A DNA stretch of 64,000 nt from Pseudomonas caspiana (GCF_002158995.1 NZ_LOHF01000006.1:126063-190062); one strand, 5' to 3'. Counted from the stretch's first letter, positions 8,690 to 18,124 are shown. Translations and numbers: made by a program. Notes: generated by a model not told the origin, from the sequence alone.

Positions 8690-9025
8690 TCAGCCCCTGG
8701 CCGGTATGTACCGAGTGACCTGCCAGGTATTGAACGTCACTGCGCTGACATGATGCCGTCGCAGCAGCGCGATGAAATCCTGCTCACTCGATTCGGCATT
8801 GAGTAACGCTTCTTCACTGGCTCGCCTTGATTGCCAAAGGGTCTGGCCGAGCACTCTGCAGCCATCATTACTGGCCTGGACCGTGGCGCTGATAAAACCG
8901 GGATAAGTGCAGGTGTAGCGCTCCACTTGCTCGGTCAAGGCAACGACCAGACTGGCCTGCTGGGCGGGATTTACGGTGAATTCAATAAGCTGATTAAAGC
9001 GAGGATTCTCTTCTGCTAACTGCAT
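8690..9025 (-). CDS. ABM-fold putative quinol/antibiotic-type monooxygenase
   Basis: 111 residues forming one dimeric alpha/beta-barrel (antibiotic biosynthesis monooxygenase) domain: FTVNPAQQASLVVALTEQ, then YPGFISATVQASNDG and a final beta strand. Such small proteins oxidise quinols or polycyclic phenols without a cofactor, or act as heme-related enzymes. The gene is divergent from soxR, and a promoter with SoxR-type geometry at 9222-9252 points towards it. In P. aeruginosa I recall a SoxR-controlled putative monooxygenase gene next to soxR (PA2274), so a role in handling redox-cycling compounds is likely. A palindromic repeat lies in its long 5' leader. Confidence 0.8.
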   Translation of the reverse strand: MQLAEENPRFNQLIEFTVNPAQQASLVVALTEQVERYTCTYPGFISATVQASNDGCRVLGQTLWQSRRASEEALLNAESSEQDFIALLRRHHVSAVTFNTWQVTRYIPARG

Positions 9026-9073
9026 GACAGCCTCCCGTTAAAAAATATAACCACCTGATTTTTAGTGATTTTC

Positions 9074-9163
9074 TATAGGAGCTCACGAGCACCGCGAGGC
9101 AGCGATAATGGTGTATCAGGCAAGACGCCATCGCGGCCTCGCGGTGCTCGTGCGCTCCTACAG
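9074..9163. repeat. Palindromic repeat, GGAGCTCACGAGCACCGCGAGG family (copy 1)
   Basis: Arms TAGGAGCTCACGAGCACCGC and its inverse ending GCGCTCCTACAGG, about 90 bases in all. The same element recurs at 54950-55040 and 61161-61252. This copy is in a divergent 5' region, inside the presumed leader of the ABM gene. Confidence 0.85.
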
Positions 9164-9221
9164 GTTTCTTGTCTACTGAGCGACAGTGGCCCCTACAGGG
9201 TGTTGCCAACCAAGGCCTCGA

Positions 9222-9252
9222 AGGGTAAAACCTCTACTTAACTAGAGGTCAA
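9222..9252 (-). promoter_or_regulatory. SoxR-type promoter driving the ABM gene
   Basis: On the minus strand TTGACC, a 19-base spacer and TACCCT. The overlong spacer is centred on the dyad ACCTCTAGTTAAGTAGAGGT (9230-9249), which resembles the SoxR box CCTCAAGTTAACTTGAGG. This is the MerR-family layout in which the regulator untwists DNA to activate. Orientation is towards 9025. Confidence 0.75.
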
Positions 9253-9262
9253 GCATCCACTT

Positions 9263-9727
9263 ATGACAATCAGCAAAAAATCCGGACCTGCCAGCAAACA
9301 ACTGACCGTCGGCCAATTGGCGGCCCGCAGCGGTGTCGCGGTCACTGCCCTGCACTTTTATGAAACCAAGGGGTTGATCAGCAGCCAGCGCAATGCGGGC
9401 AATCAGCGTCGTTACCCCAGAGAAATGCTGCGTCGAGTGGCCTTGATCAAAGTCGCACAACGTCTGGGCATCCCGCTGGCGAGCATTCATGCCGCCCTGC
9501 AAACTCTGCCGGAAAAGCGTACGCCGACGGCGGCGGACTGGAATAAATTGTCGGCTCAGTGGAAAGACGAACTCGACGACCGCATCGCCCGCCTGACAGA
9601 CCTGCGCGATCAGCTCACCGGCTGCATCGGCTGCGGCTGCCTCTCGATGCAAGCCTGTCCGCTGCGCAACTGGGGGGATAAATTGGGCGAACAGGGCAAT
9701 GGGCCGGTTTTGCTGGATCAGGATTGA
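9263..9727 (+). CDS. soxR: Redox-sensing transcriptional regulator SoxR
   Basis: 154 residues. The N-terminal winged helix ([26 protein letters not shown]) and dimerisation helix are of the MerR family. The four [2Fe-2S] ligands are in the diagnostic [12 protein letters not shown] (CX2CXCX5C, about residues 124-135). Oxidation of the cluster by redox-cycling drugs or endogenous pigments converts SoxR to an activator. In pseudomonads it controls efflux and monooxygenase genes directly, without SoxS. The ATG lies 13 bases after the SoxR dyad, so binding there could also affect its own expression. Confidence 0.95.
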   Translation: MTISKKSGPASKQLTVGQLAARSGVAVTALHFYETKGLISSQRNAGNQRRYPREMLRRVALIKVAQRLGIPLASIHAALQTLPEKRTPTAADWNKLSAQWKDELDDRIARLTDLRDQLTGCIGCGCLSMQACPLRNWGDKLGEQGNGPVLLDQD

Positions 9728-9737
9728 AGAGTTTCAG

Positions 9738-9830
9738 CGCCTGTATCGTCCCAGACCTGAGGACGCCCCAACAGGCGTTACTTCGTTGGAGCGAGGCTTG
9801 GTCTGGGCCGTATCCGGACGATATAGGCGT
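9738..9830. repeat. Long imperfect inverted repeat between soxR and the FAD gene
   Basis: CGCCTGTATCGTCC at the left pairs with GGACGATATAGGCG at the right, and CAGACC with GGTCTG inside them. It fills the gap between two convergent stops (9727 and 9837) and may act as a bidirectional terminator or be another intergenic repeat family. Confidence 0.6.
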
Positions 9831-9836
9831 AAGGTC

Positions 9837-11255
9837 TCAAGCCAAATGAGTTCCGACCAACCGCCCCGCCAACGCCTTGGCCTGCAGCGCTACATCAGTC
9901 ACGGCTGTACTCTCCCACCACAAACCGCGTAATGGCGGGCCCATGGCGAACAGCCGGTCAGAGACCTGCCCTTGCGCATCCAGTACTGCCCCGCCATGGT
10001 CTGCGGCAATACCCAGCGCCAGCGGGCCAGGTTGAATCAGACCTCGGGCCAGCAGTTGTCGAGGCAGAGGCCGGTCCACGCGTCGCCAATCGTATTCAAT
10101 ACCCGTGGAATTGATCAGCGCATCCCCCACAACCGTTGATGACTCAACCTGACCACGGTGTCGTACACGAATCTGCAATTGACCCGATGGCAAAACCTCA
10201 AACCCTTGCAGTGAAGCGGCCTGAACTGTGACGCGCCCTTCATCTATAAGCTGCGCAAGCAGGGCAGCGCTCAGCGGCGGTGAACGATGGTGATGACTTT
10301 CCCACCACGGCCGTACATGACGCACAAACTGACGGCGCTGCACATCCGAGGCCTGACTCCATAACCGGCCGATGTTAGCCCGCACGGTATCCAGCGGTGC
10401 CTGCCAGTCGATTCCGCTTTCAATCGCCTGCGCGCATTGCTCACGCACTTTGCGCAGCAACTGCCGTGGACTACGAATAGTGTGATCTTCGGCGAGAAAG
10501 TCTGCCCAGACAGGCGGCTGACGACGCACATGAGGCAGCAATCCATGCCGGGAAAAAATATCGATGGGACCGCGATGTCCCGACTGCTGCAACGACACAA
10601 CAGCATCGACCATGGTCAGTCCGGAACCAATGATCAGCACCCGCGCCTGCGGATCAAGCTGGCGCATCGCGCTTACATCCCACGGATCCACCGCAGCAGC
10701 ATTGAGTCCATTCGAGTGCCGTTGCGGCGTCCGCGACGCGGCGTACATCCCCGTGGCCAAAACCGCAAAACGCCCTTGCAGGGACTGACCATCGGCCAGG
10801 CTAAGCGTCACGCCCTGCCCGCTCGTCTGCAGGTCGATCACTTCGCCACGCACATGCTCGACACTTGAGCCGTAACTCGCGCCAGTCAATCGAGCTTCTG
10901 CCAGCCGCTGCTGCACGTACAAACCAAAGATACCCCGCGGCGGAAACAACTCAGCCACCGGCACATCCTGCTCAAAGGATTCAGGCCAGCCACCGTCGGC
11001 GATGAATTGCGTCAGCCATTGGGTCAAATCGTCGGCGTTGTCCGGGTCGACACTCATGCGCGCCGCGTTGCCATTAAGCGTATGCCCCAACTCCGTGGCG
11101 CTGTAGGCCTCGCCCCGCCCCAGCTCACTGCGCGTTTCAATAATCGAAACACGCCGTTTACCCGGCAAGCGCAGCAGTTGGACCGCAAGCATGCTGCCGC
11201 TAAGGCCACCGCCGACGATCAGAACGTCAGCGGGTTGTTTGTCAGTGGAACTCAT
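9837..11255 (-). CDS. FAD-NAD(P)-binding oxidoreductase
   Basis: 472 residues. The N terminus has a Rossmann dinucleotide fold (VLIVGGGLSGSMLAVQLL, about residues 11-28), followed by GRGEAYSA and a second fingerprint, VLIIGSGLTMVDAVVSL near residue 205. This pattern fits the FAD/NAD(P)-binding family (lysine/ornithine N-monooxygenase-like) seen in many bacteria. The specific reaction cannot be deduced. It begins 176 bases from the cupin regulator gene, which is transcribed in the same direction, and converges on soxR. Possible involvement in redox metabolism is only suggested by position. Confidence 0.8.
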   Translation of the reverse strand: MSSTDKQPADVLIVGGGLSGSMLAVQLLRLPGKRRVSIIETRSELGRGEAYSATELGHTLNGNAARMSVDPDNADDLTQWLTQFIADGGWPESFEQDVPVAELFPPRGIFGLYVQQRLAEARLTGASYGSSVEHVRGEVIDLQTSGQGVTLSLADGQSLQGRFAVLATGMYAASRTPQRHSNGLNAAAVDPWDVSAMRQLDPQARVLIIGSGLTMVDAVVSLQQSGHRGPIDIFSRHGLLPHVRRQPPVWADFLAEDHTIRSPRQLLRKVREQCAQAIESGIDWQAPLDTVRANIGRLWSQASDVQRRQFVRHVRPWWESHHHRSPPLSAALLAQLIDEGRVTVQAASLQGFEVLPSGQLQIRVRHRGQVESSTVVGDALINSTGIEYDWRRVDRPLPRQLLARGLIQPGPLALGIAADHGGAVLDAQGQVSDRLFAMGPPLRGLWWESTAVTDVALQAKALAGRLVGTHLA

Positions 11256-11431
11256 AGATCAGGGTCGCTCTTCGAAGTCTCAAGCCGGGGTCGATACCCA
11301 CAACCGTGTCCAATGCACAGCCCGTGCCCGCTGCCGATTGTCCCTGTTCAGGCGAGATCACCCCCGCACTGTTGTTGGAGAAGATGCTGGAGCCGATATA
11401 ACTGTTGATTCACTGTTTATCAGGCAACACC

Positions 11432-11995
11432 TCAAAGCACCACGTTACGGACAAATCGTACCCGGACCGGCCCCTCATTGCGGTAGCTGTGGGCTTGATT
11501 GCTGGCAAACATGAAAAACTCCCCCGGCCCGACCGCCTGACTGCGCTCGACCAGACTCACCGTAAGCTGCCCTTCGACCACGTAGACCTGTTCACTCCAG
11601 CCATCCGGGTCGGCTTCGGACTGATACGCTTCCCCCGGCTCCAGGCAGAACTCCCAGAGTTCGACTTCACGTCTGGCGGTGGCTTTGGCTAAAAGAACGG
11701 CACGGCTGCCCGGTATCGAACCTGCCCAGGCCACTTCGTTGATGCGACTGGGGTCACGGTGCTCGGGTGCCTGGATCAGATCGCTGAACGCTACATCCAG
11801 TGCTTCGGCAACGCGATCAAGCGTTGCAAGACTGACGTTTTTCTCGCCCGCCTCGATGGCCACCAACATGCGCCGACTGACTCCGGATTTTTCCGCCAGC
11901 GCGGTCTGGCTCATATCCTGCCCGTTGCGCAGTCGTCGCACGTTTTGACTGACGTGCTGCAAGACGGGCGCGCGTTGCGAATTGTCGTTGCTCAA
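11432..11995 (-). CDS. XRE-family regulator with C-terminal cupin
   Basis: 187 residues. Residues 10-75 are a Cro/C1 helix-turn-helix (VRRLRNGQDMSQTALAEKSG, VSRRMLVAIEAGEKNVSL). Residues about 110-185 are a cupin barrel (EPGEAYQSEADPDGWSEQVYVVEG and the closing HSYRNEGPVRVRFV), likely the ligand sensor. Members of this group usually regulate an adjacent amino-acid, polyamine or metabolite gene. The divergent DMT exporter gene starts 93 bases away, so it is the natural target. The ligand is not known. Confidence 0.88.
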   Translation of the reverse strand: MSNDNSQRAPVLQHVSQNVRRLRNGQDMSQTALAEKSGVSRRMLVAIEAGEKNVSLATLDRVAEALDVAFSDLIQAPEHRDPSRINEVAWAGSIPGSRAVLLAKATARREVELWEFCLEPGEAYQSEADPDGWSEQVYVVEGQLTVSLVERSQAVGPGEFFMFASNQAHSYRNEGPVRVRFVRNVVL

Positions 11996-12088
11996 TATTT
12001 TATTCTCTCGAAACCGTTGCGCAGTATACTGCCCAGCTTTAAAGCCCAGGTCTATGTGTCACGCAAGCCCTTCAAAGCAGTGAGAAGC

Positions 12089-13012
12089 ATGAAGTCTACC
12101 TCTATAACGCCCCGTATCAGCAAAGCGGAAATCGTACTGATCCTGATCACCCTGCTGTGGGGTGGCACATTTCTGATCGTACAACACGCCATGACCGTCA
12201 GCGGTCCGATGTTTTTTGTCGGGCTGCGTTTTGCTGCAGCCGCAATCATCGTCGCGCTGTGCTCATTGAGCGTTTTGCGCGGTATGACCTTGCTGGAAAT
12301 TAAAGCCGGGGTCGCTATCGGAGCAGCAATCATGCTCGGCTATGGCTTGCAGACCATCGGGCTGCAGACTATTCCCAGCAGCCAGTCGGCATTCATTACC
12401 GCGCTTTATGTGCCTTTCGTACCGTTGTTGCAATGGCTGGTGCTGGGACGCCGCCCGGGGTTGATGCCCAGCGTGGGGATCTGTCTGGCCTTTACCGGGT
12501 TGATTCTGCTGGCCGGTCCCACGGGCGCGACCCTGCAATTCAGCCCCGGTGAAATAGCGACGATCATCTGTGCAATCGCAGTGGCCGCTGAAATCATCAT
12601 GATCGGTGCCTACGGTGGCAAGGTCGATGTACGCCGGGTCACCGTGGTGCAACTGGCAACCGCCTCGTTGCTGTCGTTCCTGATGATAGTGCCGACGGGC
12701 GAAACCTTACCGGACTTTTCCTGGATGCTGGTCACCAGCGCTGTAGGACTGGGGGCCATGAGCGCGGTGATTCAAGTGGCCATGAACTGGGCACAGAAAA
12801 CCGTTTCTCCCACCCGTGCCACGGTGATCTATGCCGGTGAGCCGGTTTGGGCTGGAATCTTCGGCCGTCTTGCGGGTGAACGCCTGCCAGGCGTTGCTTT
12901 GATTGGTGCAGCCCTGATCGTCGCGGCGGTGATCGTCAGTGAAATGAAGCGCCGTACTAAACCCGCTGAAGAACAACCTGAGACCGATCAAGCGTTTAAA
13001 GAAACAGATTGA
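12089..13012 (+). CDS. DMT superfamily (EamA) inner-membrane transporter
   Basis: 307 residues from the ATG at 12089 (MKSTSITPRISKAEIVLIL); the frame is open far upstream, but the extension crosses the divergent regulator and has no membrane character. About ten hydrophobic helices form two EamA repeats, beginning with LLWGGTFLIVQHAM and ending with GAALIVAAVIVSEMKRR. Members export amino acids or other small metabolites. It is divergent from the XRE-cupin gene, which probably controls it. Substrate unknown. Confidence 0.88.
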   Translation: MKSTSITPRISKAEIVLILITLLWGGTFLIVQHAMTVSGPMFFVGLRFAAAAIIVALCSLSVLRGMTLLEIKAGVAIGAAIMLGYGLQTIGLQTIPSSQSAFITALYVPFVPLLQWLVLGRRPGLMPSVGICLAFTGLILLAGPTGATLQFSPGEIATIICAIAVAAEIIMIGAYGGKVDVRRVTVVQLATASLLSFLMIVPTGETLPDFSWMLVTSAVGLGAMSAVIQVAMNWAQKTVSPTRATVIYAGEPVWAGIFGRLAGERLPGVALIGAALIVAAVIVSEMKRRTKPAEEQPETDQAFKETD

Positions 13013-13152
13013 ACACGCGATAAATCCGACTATAAATAAAGCGAACTCAGCTTCTGCCTACAAGGTCTGTAGGATTCTGCGACACCTTGGCGTTTGGTGA
13101 TACACAGCCCAGCACGTATGATCCTTGACATTTCCCTGCAGATTAGAAGCCT

Positions 13153-16098
13153 ATGTCTCTGATAGTTCTACTGCTTCTGCCTTTCATTGGCAGCTGTCTG
13201 GCGGCAATTTTGCCGCACAACGCTCGTAATACTGAATCCATTCTCGCTGGCCTTGTGGCCGTTACCGGTGCGATTCAGGTTGCCTTGTGGTATCCACAAA
13301 TCGTCGACGGCGGCGTGATCCGCGAAGAATATTTCTGGTTACCCAGCCTGGGGCTGAACTTCGTCCTGCGCATGGACGGTTTCGCCTGGATGTTCTCCAT
13401 GCTGGTGCTGGGCATCGGCACGCTGGTTTCGTTATACGCCCGTTACTACATGTCTCCGGACGATCCGGTACCGCGCTTTTTCGCTTTTTTCCTGGCGTTC
13501 ATGGGCGCCATGCTGGGTCTGGTGATTTCCGGCAACCTGATTCAGATCGTATTTTTCTGGGAACTGACCAGCCTTTTCTCGTTCCTGTTGATTGGTTATT
13601 GGCACCACCGGGCGGATGCCCGACGCGGCGCTTATATGGCCTTGATGGTCACCGGCGCAGGCGGCCTGGCTTTGCTGGTAGGCGTCATGCTGCTCGGCCA
13701 TGTCGTGGGCAGTTATGACCTGGACCGAGTGCTGGCGTCCGGCGATGCCATTCGCGCCCATGCGCTGTACCCGGTGCTGCTGACGCTGATCCTGATCGGC
13801 GCATTGAGCAAAAGTGCGCAGTTCCCGTTCCACTTCTGGCTACCCCACGCGATGGCCGCCCCGACGCCGGTGTCGGCGTATCTGCACTCGGCAACCATGG
13901 TCAAGGCCGGGGTGTTCCTGCTGGCACGTTTCTGGCCTGCATTGTCAGGCAGCGAACAATGGTTCTGGATCGTCAGCGGCGCAGGCGCCTGCACTCTGAT
14001 CATCGGTGCCTACGCAGCGATTTTTCAGAATGACCTCAAGGGCCTGCTGGCCTATTCGACCATCAGCCATCTGGGTTTGATTACCCTGTTGCTGGGCCTG
14101 AACAGCCCATTGGCGGCGGTCGCTGCGGTCTTCCACATTCTTAACCACGCGACCTTCAAGGCCTCGCTCTTCATGGCTGCGGGGATCATCGACCATGAAA
14201 GCGGCACGCGGGACATCCGCAAGTTAAGCGGACTGATCACACTGATTCCTTACACGGCGACGCTAGCGATGGTCGCCAGCGCCTCCATGGCGGGCGTTCC
14301 GCTGCTGAACGGCTTCCTGTCCAAAGAAATGTTTTTTGCCGAAACGGTTTTCGTCAGCTCTTCAGCCTGGGTGGAGATGGCCTTGCCGGTGATCGCAACT
14401 ATCGCCGGGGCATTCAGTGTTGCCTATTCGTTGCGCTTCACCGTAGATGTGTTCTTCGGCCCGAAAGCCACAGACCTGCCCCACACGCCTCATGAACCAC
14501 CGCGCTGGATGCGTGCGCCGGTAGAGTTTCTGGTGATTGCCTGTGTAATCGTCGGAATATTCCCTGCGCAATCCGTCGCGCCCTTGCTGGCCGCCGCCGC
14601 GCACCCCGTCGTAGGCGGCACGTTGCCGGAATACAGCCTGGCCATCTGGCATGGCTGGAACGCGCCAATGATCATGAGCCTGATTGCGATGGCTGGCGGC
14701 GTTCTGCTCTATCTGCTGCTGCGCAAGTCGTTCAAACAGAACCGCTTCACCGGCCCGCCGCTGGTACAGCGCATGAATGGCAAACGCTTCTTCGAGCGTT
14801 CAATGGTGATCATGACCCGCTGGGCGCGGCGTTTCGAAAGCCGTATCAGCACCCGCCGTCTGCAACCGCAGTTGTTCCTGGTGGTATTGGCAGCACTGAT
14901 CGGCGGTTTCATCCCGATGTACTTCAGCGGTTTGACTTGGGGTGACCGACCGAAAATCCCGGGCTCGGGAGTCTTCGTTACGCTGTGGCTGATCGCGATT
15001 GCCTGCGCATTGGGCGCGGCATGGCAGGGTAAATATCACCGTCTCGCTGCCGTCATCATGGTCAGCGTTTGCGGACTGATGACTTGTGTCACCTTCGTCT
15101 GGTTCTCTGCGCCGGATCTGGCCCTGACCCAATTGGTGGTCGAGGTGGTTACCTCGGTGCTGATCCTGTTGGGCCTGCGCTGGCTGCCACGACGCAACGA
15201 GAACGTCGCACCTTCGGTCAGCAGCCGAATTCGTGCACGCACCCGCCGCATTCGCGACCTGATCCTTTCAGTCCTGGTCGGCGGCGGTATGGCGCTGCTG
15301 TCTTACGCGATGCTGACTCGCGCGACCCCCAACACCATTTCTTCGTTCTACCTCAGCCGCGCGATTCCCGAAGGCGGTGGCAGCAACGTAGTGAACGTGA
15401 TGCTGGTGGATTTCCGGGGCTTCGATACCTTCGGCGAAATCACCGTCCTGGCGGCTGTGGCGCTGACCGTGTTTGCCCTGCTGCGCCGCTTCCGTCCGCC
15501 CAAGGAAAGCATTCCGCTACCCGCTCAGCAACGCTTGCTGGCGCCGGATGTGGCAACCGATCTGGTCAACCCGCGCAGCGCCAGCGATACCGCACTGGGC
15601 TTCATGATGGTTCCAGCAGTGCTGGTACGTTTGCTTCTGCCGATTGCGGTGCTGGTGTCGATGTACCTGTTCATGCGTGGGCATAACCAGCCCGGCGGTG
15701 GTTTTGTTGCCGGACTGGTGATGTCCGTGGCGTTCATCCTGCAATACATGGTTGCCGGCACGCAGTGGGTCGAGGCACAGATGAGCCTGCGGCCTTTGCG
15801 CTGGATGGGTACCGGGTTGTTGTTCGCGATTGGCACCGGTCTGGGATCAATGTTCTTCGGTTACCCGTTCATGACCACCCATACCGCGCATCTGGATCTG
15901 CCGCTACTGGGCGATTTCCACGTCGCCAGCGCGTTGTTTTTCGATGTCGGGGTCTATGCGGTTGTCGTGGGATCGACACTGCTGATTCTGACGGCACTGG
16001 CGCACCAATCGGTCCGTAGCCACCGCCCTACTTCGCTGCCTAAACCGGTACCGAACCCCATCGCAGATATTGTCGCCGCACAACAAGGAGCCTCCTGA
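13153..16098 (+). CDS. mrpA: Mrp-type cation/proton antiporter subunit A (fused A/B)
   Basis: 981 residues, inner membrane, with some 20 or more helices. The N-terminal two thirds is homologous to complex I subunit NuoL (FRMDGFAWMFSMLVLGIGTL region; HSATMVKAGVFLLARF carries the conserved Lys). The C-terminal part (MMVPAVLVRLLLPIAVLV onward, from about residue 815) is the MrpB-like domain, so A and B are fused as in the Sha/Pha antiporters of pseudomonads and rhizobia. The complex exchanges Na+ or K+ for protons and supports salt tolerance and pH homeostasis. First of six overlapping genes. Confidence 0.95.
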   Translation: MSLIVLLLLPFIGSCLAAILPHNARNTESILAGLVAVTGAIQVALWYPQIVDGGVIREEYFWLPSLGLNFVLRMDGFAWMFSMLVLGIGTLVSLYARYYMSPDDPVPRFFAFFLAFMGAMLGLVISGNLIQIVFFWELTSLFSFLLIGYWHHRADARRGAYMALMVTGAGGLALLVGVMLLGHVVGSYDLDRVLASGDAIRAHALYPVLLTLILIGALSKSAQFPFHFWLPHAMAAPTPVSAYLHSATMVKAGVFLLARFWPALSGSEQWFWIVSGAGACTLIIGAYAAIFQNDLKGLLAYSTISHLGLITLLLGLNSPLAAVAAVFHILNHATFKASLFMAAGIIDHESGTRDIRKLSGLITLIPYTATLAMVASASMAGVPLLNGFLSKEMFFAETVFVSSSAWVEMALPVIATIAGAFSVAYSLRFTVDVFFGPKATDLPHTPHEPPRWMRAPVEFLVIACVIVGIFPAQSVAPLLAAAAHPVVGGTLPEYSLAIWHGWNAPMIMSLIAMAGGVLLYLLLRKSFKQNRFTGPPLVQRMNGKRFFERSMVIMTRWARRFESRISTRRLQPQLFLVVLAALIGGFIPMYFSGLTWGDRPKIPGSGVFVTLWLIAIACALGAAWQGKYHRLAAVIMVSVCGLMTCVTFVWFSAPDLALTQLVVEVVTSVLILLGLRWLPRRNENVAPSVSSRIRARTRRIRDLILSVLVGGGMALLSYAMLTRATPNTISSFYLSRAIPEGGGSNVVNVMLVDFRGFDTFGEITVLAAVALTVFALLRRFRPPKESIPLPAQQRLLAPDVATDLVNPRSASDTALGFMMVPAVLVRLLLPIAVLVSMYLFMRGHNQPGGGFVAGLVMSVAFILQYMVAGTQWVEAQMSLRPLRWMGTGLLFAIGTGLGSMFFGYPFMTTHTAHLDLPLLGDFHVASALFFDVGVYAVVVGSTLLILTALAHQSVRSHRPTSLPKPVPNPIADIVAAQQGAS

Positions 16099-16442
16099 TG
16101 GAAGAAGTTATCGCGATTGCCATTGGCGTACTGGCCGCCTCAGGCGTCTGGCTGATCCTGCGGCCGCGGACCTTTCAGGTGGTCATGGGGCTTTGCCTGC
16201 TGTCCTATGGCGTCAATCTGTTCATCTTCAGCATGGGCAGCCTGTTTATCGGCCGTGAGCCGATCATCAAGGACGGCGTTCCCCAAGACCTGCTGCACTA
16301 CACCGACCCGCTGCCACAGGCGCTGGTCCTCACGGCCATCGTAATCAGCTTTGCCATGACCGCACTGTTTCTGGTGCTGCTGCTGGCATCCAGAGGGTTG
16401 ACCGGCACCGACCACGTTGACGGCCGGGAGCCCAAAGAATGA
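16098..16442 (+). CDS. mrpC: Mrp-type antiporter subunit C
   Basis: 114 residues with three membrane helices, homologous to complex I NuoK (GVLAASGVWLILRPRTFQVV; LPQALVLTAIVISFAMTAL with its conserved helix). It is the small companion of the A and D channel-like subunits. Its ATG overlaps the mrpA stop by one base (TGATG), so the two are translationally coupled. Confidence 0.95.
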   Translation: MEEVIAIAIGVLAASGVWLILRPRTFQVVMGLCLLSYGVNLFIFSMGSLFIGREPIIKDGVPQDLLHYTDPLPQALVLTAIVISFAMTALFLVLLLASRGLTGTDHVDGREPKE

Positions 16443-18124
16443 CGTTGATGAATCAACTGATCGTTGCCCCCATTCTGCTGCCACTGCTGACTGCCGCAAT
16501 CATGCTCTGGCTCGGCGAGAAGCATCGTCCGCTGAAGGCGCGCATCAATCTGTTTTCGAGCATGCTGGGCCTGGCGATCTCTGTAACCTTGTTCATGTGG
16601 GTACAGAAAACCGGAACCACAGGCTCAATCGGCGTGTATCTGCCCGGCAACTGGGAAGTGCCGTTCGGCATTGTTCTGGTAGTCGATCACCTGTCGGCAA
16701 TGATGCTGGTGCTGACGGGAATCGTCGGGGTTTGCGCCTTGCTCTTCGCCCTGGCGCGCTGGGATCGCGCGGGCGCCAGCTTCCATGCCTTGTTTCAGAT
16801 TCAACTGATGGGTCTGTATGGCGCGTTCCTGACCGCTGACCTGTTCAACCTGTTCGTTTTCTTCGAAGTCATGCTGGCTGCATCCTACGGCTTGATGCTG
16901 CATGGCTCGGGCCGCGCCCGTGTCTCTGCGGGCCTGCATTACATCGCGATCAATCTTTTGGCGTCCTCGCTGTTCCTGATTGGCGCAGCCTTGATCTATG
17001 GCGTTACCGGCACGCTGAACATGGCCGATCTGGCCATCAAGATCCCGCAAGTGCCGGAAGCCGATCTGGGTCTGCTGCACGCCGGCGCGGCGATTCTTGC
17101 GGTGGCGTTTCTGACCAAGGCTGGCATGTGGCCGCTGAACTTCTGGCTAGTCCCTGCCTACTCTTCCGCCAGCGCGCCAGTAGCGGCCATTTTCGCGATC
17201 ATGACCAAGGTCGGTATTTACACGCTGTTGCGACTCTGGACCCTGCTGTTTTCGGTCCAGGCTGGCCCGTCGGCGTTTTTTGGCGGCGACTGGCTGATCT
17301 ATGGCGGTATGGCGACGATCCTGACCGCTGCGGTGGCGATCATCGCCGCACAACGACTGGAGCGCATGGCCGCCCTGAGCATTCTGGTCTCGGCCGGCAT
17401 CCTGCTGTCGGCCATCGGCTTCGCCCAGCCGAGTCTGACGGCAGGCGCTCTGTTCTACATGGTCAGCTCCACCTTGGCCCTTAGCGCGATGTTCCTGCTC
17501 GCAGAGCTCATCGAACGCTCGCGCTCAGCCAACGAGCTACCGTTAGAGGACGATGCCGACCAGTTACCGCGTACCGTGGAGTCGTTAAACCCACCGCCAG
17601 GCACCAACCTGGATGACCAGCAAAAAGCGGTGGTCGGCCAGGTGATTCCGATGACCGTGGCCTTCATCGGTTTGAGTTTCATTGCTTGCGCGTTGCTGAT
17701 CATCGGCATGCCTCCGCTTTCAGGCTTCATCGGCAAACTGACACTGCTCAGTGCGCTACTTAACCCACTCGGCCTGGATGTCGCACAGGACGAAACGATT
17801 TCGAGCCAGGGCTGGTTGCTGGTGGGTTTGCTGATTTTCTCTGGCCTTGCTTCGCTGCTGGCTTTTTCGCGGATTGGCATCCAGCGTTTCTGGACCCCAC
17901 AGGAGCGCCCTTCACCGTTACTGCGCCACTATGAATGCCTGCCCATCGTGATTCTGCTGGGCTTGTGCATCATGCTGACGTTCCAGGCCGAACCGCTGCT
18001 GCGCTATACCCGTGACACGGCGGCCGCGCTGCACGAACCCAAACAGTACATCCAATCGGTAATGGCCACCCGGCCGCTGCCCGGGCCAGTTAGCGACACA
18101 GCAATATCGGCGGTGCAACCATGA
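16439..18124 (+). CDS. mrpD: Mrp-type antiporter subunit D
   Basis: 561 residues, about 14 helices, of the NuoM/NuoN-like antiporter family. The central lysine-bearing helices are visible in LTKAGMWPLNFWLVPAYSSASAPVAAIF (split here by the family's conserved K and H positions). Residues about 360-395 form a hydrophilic loop (NELPLEDDADQLPRTVES). It is essential with subunit A for proton and cation movement in known complexes. Overlaps mrpC by ATGA and mrpE by ATGA. Confidence 0.95.
   Translation: MTLMNQLIVAPILLPLLTAAIMLWLGEKHRPLKARINLFSSMLGLAISVTLFMWVQKTGTTGSIGVYLPGNWEVPFGIVLVVDHLSAMMLVLTGIVGVCALLFALARWDRAGASFHALFQIQLMGLYGAFLTADLFNLFVFFEVMLAASYGLMLHGSGRARVSAGLHYIAINLLASSLFLIGAALIYGVTGTLNMADLAIKIPQVPEADLGLLHAGAAILAVAFLTKAGMWPLNFWLVPAYSSASAPVAAIFAIMTKVGIYTLLRLWTLLFSVQAGPSAFFGGDWLIYGGMATILTAAVAIIAAQRLERMAALSILVSAGILLSAIGFAQPSLTAGALFYMVSSTLALSAMFLLAELIERSRSANELPLEDDADQLPRTVESLNPPPGTNLDDQQKAVVGQVIPMTVAFIGLSFIACALLIIGMPPLSGFIGKLTLLSALLNPLGLDVAQDETISSQGWLLVGLLIFSGLASLLAFSRIGIQRFWTPQERPSPLLRHYECLPIVILLGLCIMLTFQAEPLLRYTRDTAAALHEPKQYIQSVMATRPLPGPVSDTAISAVQP

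Noticed and set aside
11759..12088. N-terminal extension of the DMT transporter frame
   Set aside because: It lies antisense to the start of the cupin regulator and lacks membrane character; the ATG at 12089 gives a normal-length transporter.
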